Assembly: GCA_019915135.1 (NCBI GenBank)
Contig: JAHLMK010000007.1
Location: 682,001 to 746,000, forward strand
DNA length: 64,000 bases
Source of the DNA: Strobilurus pachycystidiatus
Lineage: Eukaryota > Basidiomycota > Agaricomycetes > Agaricales > Physalacriaceae
Reading direction: 5' to 3'
The translations under genes and the position numbers were made by a program. The notes beneath the pieces are model-generated. The model did no database searches. It worked only from the letters and a program-made list of their open reading frames with translations, and was not told the origin of the DNA. Positions within the stretch are counted from its first letter, which is position 1. Each line of letters opens with the position of its first letter. This document shows positions 62,999-64,000 of this stretch, in pieces.

Positions 62999-63570
62999 GT
63001 AGCAGCATTGGAGGTTGCACGGGAAGCGTTGTATAGATGGTTTTGGAAAGAAGAGGTGTTAGAGGGACCTAGTCCTCGAACACCAGCTCCAACAGAAGCT
63101 CCTCGAACACCAGCCCCAATAGAGCTAATGGGAATGGCGTGATTGGAGTTTTGGAGCGAGAATGTGTTCTGCTTTCTGATCAAAGCCGAATCCACTGGGT
63201 GTGCTTGCTGCTGTACTGGAAGAGGTGGTGGTGGCATGTTGCCGGAAGGTGGGCGGGACGATACTCCAGTACGAGGCACACTTTCAACTGAGAATATTTA
63301 GCCTTGAACGGTGACAAGGCGGAGAAGAAGCGCACCAGTACGACGGGTTCCACCCTTTTGATTGTAGTATTTTTTACACTCATAGCAAATGAGAAGATCT
63401 TGTCCTTGGCTACGGAAAATGGAGAATTGGACAAAATCGGAATCCTGTGAGTTGTAGAATTGGACACCTTTACAGGCCTTCCGACGGTCACATTCCAGGT
63501 GAACAGCTGCAGAAGCATCGTTTCCTGTGAAGGATGCATCCACATAGACAGAGCGTTCTTCTTCGGCCAT

Positions 63571-63731
63571 GAATATGGGAGGGATGAAAGAGGCGACACA
63601 GTAATTTGAAAAAAAACTTGTCTCATGCGTTCATTTGTTCGATCGGCCGACATCCACCTATACATGTCTGACAAAAAGATTCATATATCATGAAAAGAAG
63701 ACTGTATGCATATTGCGCAGGATGCTAACAT
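63571..63731. other. Upstream region of the alpha-kinase gene
   Basis: This short AT-rich spacer lies between the kinase start (63570) and the end of the edge gene (63732). It must hold the kinase promoter. I see no clear TATA box. Confidence 0.35.
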
Positions 63732-63892
63732 TTACTTTACGCCACACATGACAAACCGGACCACATTTGAGAACTTAAGTGATGCTTGGACATAGTACTC
63801 GACATATGTAACCGGCCCGCCTTCTGGTTCTGGGGTCCTCAGGGAGGTACCAATGCCGAAACCGGCTGACAAGCTGTCCACTCCCTGTTGCA
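63732..63892 (-). CDS. Last exon of a gene running off the right edge, product unrecognised
   Basis: After an acceptor (TATTCTTTAG) the minus strand is open from 63892 to a TAA at 63734-63732: CAACAGGGAGTGGACAGC and onward, encoding QQGVDSLSAGFGIGTSLRTP, then EPEGGPVTYVEYYVQASLKFS and a hydrophobic VVRFVMCGVK end. The upstream exon is probably beyond the window, or within 63893-64000 in short pieces. The first 30 nt are shared with 32890-32920 on the other strand. The family is unknown. Confidence 0.45.
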
Positions 63893-64000
63893 CTAAAGAA
63901 TATCAATGAGAAAAACAATTGGAATTTAGATGATCAGTCGAGTCAACGCAATCTCGAGAGTTATCGATGAAATACGTGCACCACACTGTGCAAAGTTTAG

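Larger units (their letters stand above)
43187..63570 (-). pseudogene. Alpha-type protein kinase gene, disrupted by transposon insertions
   Basis: Reading minus: exon 1 starts MAEEERSVYVDASFTGND (63570), with a Cys-pair segment CYECKKYY. Exon 2 (63286 down) runs to SNAAT, where the outer Ty3 element sits, and resumes at 49701 with SLRPQVGVPRTSTPY. Later exons include TMSDQPILSFNAGIVKQ, VFLVMNRLLFDRFQRW and an Arg-rich RRRRPRSNT. An inverted-LTR structure (44632-48477) comes next. The kinase domain is at about 44210-43190: FMLETFIEGSWTKFLRND, EFLSFVQHVQYQMTNGQLFITDFQG, SDPQIITNPKLGTLFG, GNIPQAHHDFSKQHQCEELCQAF. The last holds the His and Cx3C zinc ligands of alpha-kinases. A one-base frameshift lies near 43348-43358. 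As it stands the gene cannot make a full kinase. Confidence 0.82.

Noticed and set aside
1..64000. tRNA or rRNA genes
   Set aside because: I looked for T-arm-like GGTTCRANNCC with a matching acceptor stem and saw none I could fold by eye. A tRNAscan run would be decisive.

Overview
The window is fungal nuclear DNA, almost certainly from an Agaricomycete (mushroom-forming basidiomycete). Genes are split by many 47-70 nt GT-AG introns, F-box proteins lie side by side, and several families typical of basidiomycetes appear: a seven-helix membrane protein, a DDE integrase-like gene, an alpha-kinase and chromoviral Ty3 elements. All coordinates come from reading ORFs and splice sites by eye; no search or transcript data were used.

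Layout. 1-6368: the tail of a probable zinc-type dehydrogenase, a large low-complexity membrane-anchored protein (minus), a secreted M43 metalloprotease (plus, six exons) and a 7TM protein (minus). 6980-12074: an endonuclease-less Penelope-like retroelement on the minus strand, with two direct pLTRs that each carry a complete type I hammerhead ribozyme. Its ORF is interrupted by a 379-bp hAT-type MITE, and the element is flanked by 1,208-bp direct repeats of host DNA. 13382-27428: mostly conventional genes, namely a small membrane protein, the 49-kDa subunit of complex I, a flavin monooxygenase, a CoA-type Nudix hydrolase, two F-box proteins and an MDR oxidoreductase. 27793-33400: an aldo-keto reductase pseudogene, a zinc-finger protein and poorly resolved reading frames, one containing a 32-bp perfect inverted repeat. 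33408-37586: a DDE integrase-like gene beside a Cys-rich PHD-like gene whose protein begins with a copy of the histone H3 tail (MARTKQT).

37587-64000 is accessory, repeat-laden DNA: low-complexity repeats, an unrecognised multi-exon gene, a 159-bp minisatellite that is largely open on both strands, and an alpha-kinase gene (43187-63570, minus) torn apart by transposons. Within the kinase gene lies a 3.85-kb structure of two inverted 1,551-bp LTRs. Further along is a four-level nest: kinase exon, then an outer Ty3 element (49702-62998, TSD gtagc), then a hAT-like MITE (50845-57295, TSD gaacaatt), then an inner Ty3 element (51139-57122, TSD tcaga). The inner element has identical LTRs, intact gag and pol, and a textbook -1 frameshift signal. 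The outer element is dead: 7 nt are inserted at its reverse transcriptase YMDD motif.

The strongest candidates for something new are the H3-tail-bearing PHD-like protein with its integrase-like neighbour, the hammerhead-bearing Penelope element with its kilobase-scale target duplication, and the frameshift cassette of the young Ty3 element. Three genes (complex I 49 kDa, an F-box gene, the alpha-kinase) carry single-base frameshifts, which could be real or assembly indels.
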